A model generated the notes under the pieces. It ran no database searches and was not told where the DNA came from. It saw only the letters and a list, made by a program, of their open reading frames with translations. Position numbers and translations under genes: made by a program. This document shows, in pieces, positions 5,783 through 6,533 of a stretch of 6,533 nt of DNA (position 1 is the first letter of the stretch; every line of letters begins with the position of its first letter). The DNA comes from Clostridia bacterium (GTDB taxonomy: Bacteria > Bacillota_A > Clostridia > Oscillospirales > CAG-272), in NCBI GenBank assembly GCA_017547395.1, contig JAFYPS010000006.1, positions 1 to 6,533 on the forward strand. Reading direction: 5' to 3'.

Positions 5783-6533
5783 TCATATATTACTGCGTAT
5801 GCGCGTTTTGTTTATACCTTGAGCGACGTCGCTTTTAATATTCTGCTTTATAGAAGCGGCGGTTTTTTTAAAGGCTCTGGGCATCGAAAGCGCATTGTTC
5901 AATACATCATTAACGGTTTCGCAAGAAACTATGGAAAGATTAGCACGAGCTTCTTTGTCTATTCTGTCCAGATCTTTAACGTTATCTGCAGGTATGAGAA
6001 CAGTTTTTATACCGCAACTGTATGCAGCCATAGTTTTTTCTTTGAGACCGCCTATAGCTAGGACTTTACCTCTGAGACTCAGTTCTCCTGTCATAGCAAC
6101 GTCTTTCTTGGCGGGGATTCCGGTAAGAGCACTTACAAGTGCGGTAACGATAGTTACGCCTGCGCTTGGACCGTCTTTGGGAACAGCACCTTCGGGGAAG
6201 TGGATATGTATATCTTTTGTTTTGTAGAAGTCGCTATCAATGCCGTAGTCTTTCGCAATAGAACGTACGTAGCTTACGGCAAGCTGTGCCGATTCCTTCA
6301 TTACATCGCCAAGCGAGCCCGTAAATTCGATTTTTCCGCTGCCTTCAAGAACGGCAACCTCGATTTTAAGCATATCTCCGCCGACGGAGGTGTAAGCAAG
6401 GCCGTTCACAATGCCGACTTCGTCTTTTGCGGAAAGCTTTTCAGGAAGGAACTTTCTTGCTCCGAGATAATCTTTTATGTCGCCCGCTTTAATAGAAATT
6501 TTGGCCTCGCCCTGAAGAAACTTTTTCGCAGAC
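5783..6533 (-). CDS. lon: ATP-dependent Lon protease, C-terminal part (partial, cut by window edge)
   Basis: Lon is a cytoplasmic AAA+ serine protease that degrades misfolded and regulatory proteins. The frame is open to the right edge, giving 249 visible codons; the N-terminal substrate domain and most of the ATPase module lie outside. The first visible residues (SAKKFLQGEAKISIKAGDIK, then DYLGARKF) are the AAA+ lid, and VNGLAYTSVGG opens the proteolytic domain. The catalytic dyad is intact: Ser in PKDGPSAG (codon 6164-6166) and Lys, the second lysine of GGLKEK (codon 6035-6037), 43 residues apart as in E. coli Lon. MTGELSLRG lies between them. GTG at 6407-6409 is an internal Val codon, not a start. 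After the usual end (VNDVLNNALS) about 34 residues remain, rich in Lys/Arg. The gene ends in TGA, 12 bp before engB. Confidence 0.97.
   Translation of the reverse strand, partial: SAKKFLQGEAKISIKAGDIKDYLGARKFLPEKLSAKDEVGIVNGLAYTSVGGDMLKIEVAVLEGSGKIEFTGSLGDVMKESAQLAVSYVRSIAKDYGIDSDFYKTKDIHIHFPEGAVPKDGPSAGVTIVTALVSALTGIPAKKDVAMTGELSLRGKVLAIGGLKEKTMAAYSCGIKTVLIPADNVKDLDRIDKEARANLSIVSCETVNDVLNNALSMPRAFKKTAASIKQNIKSDVAQGINKTRIRSNI

Noticed and set aside
5895..6227. 110-codon plus-strand open frame opposite lon
   Set aside because: It mirrors the conserved Lon proteolytic domain, and the real coding frame is certain on the other strand.
6407..6409. GTG as start of a separate 208-residue protease
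   Set aside because: The frame continues open upstream to the window edge with clear Lon sequence, so this codon is an internal valine and the gene is simply cut by the window.

Overview
The window is a dense, single-direction stretch of chromosome: every convincing gene is on the minus strand, so transcription runs from the right end to the left end. Product types and gene order point to an endospore-forming Firmicute of the class Clostridia, probably near the Ruminococcaceae/Oscillospiraceae. Supporting signs are the lon-engB pair, the scpA-scpB-DUF2953-ytfJ cluster, a sporulation-type D,D-carboxypeptidase, moderately AT-rich DNA, and Shine-Dalgarno sequences close to AGGAGG. The family-level placement is an inference from gene order and protein style, not from a marker-gene comparison.

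In transcription order the layout is: the C-terminal part of lon (ATP-dependent protease, cut by the right edge); engB (ribosome-assembly GTPase); a minimal site-2-type M50 membrane metalloprotease; scpA and scpB (non-SMC subunits of the condensin complex); a DUF2953 membrane protein (YtfI-like); ytfJ/gerW (sporulation protein); a D-alanyl-D-alanine carboxypeptidase (S11 family); rluB (23S rRNA pseudouridine synthase); and the first 28 codons of a further gene, perhaps a GNAT acetyltransferase, cut by the left edge. Intergenic gaps are 2 to 32 bp except for one of 75 bp in front of the carboxypeptidase gene. Most of the window therefore looks like one operon or several overlapping transcription units. 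No stretch of 300 bp lacks a gene.

Functionally the block mixes growth functions (protein quality control, ribosome maturation, chromosome condensation, rRNA modification) with envelope and sporulation functions (M50 protease, DUF2953, YtfJ, carboxypeptidase). Each of these gene families is known. I found no mobile element, CRISPR array, tRNA, rRNA, riboswitch or convincing intrinsic terminator, and no sign of a new multi-gene system.

The points worth a second look are small. They are an apparently non-canonical (CTG) start for the DUF2953 gene, a perfect 10-bp hairpin inside that gene, a possible forespore promoter and overlapping hairpins in the 75-bp gap, a carboxypeptidase without the usual C-terminal membrane anchor, and a basic tail on Lon.
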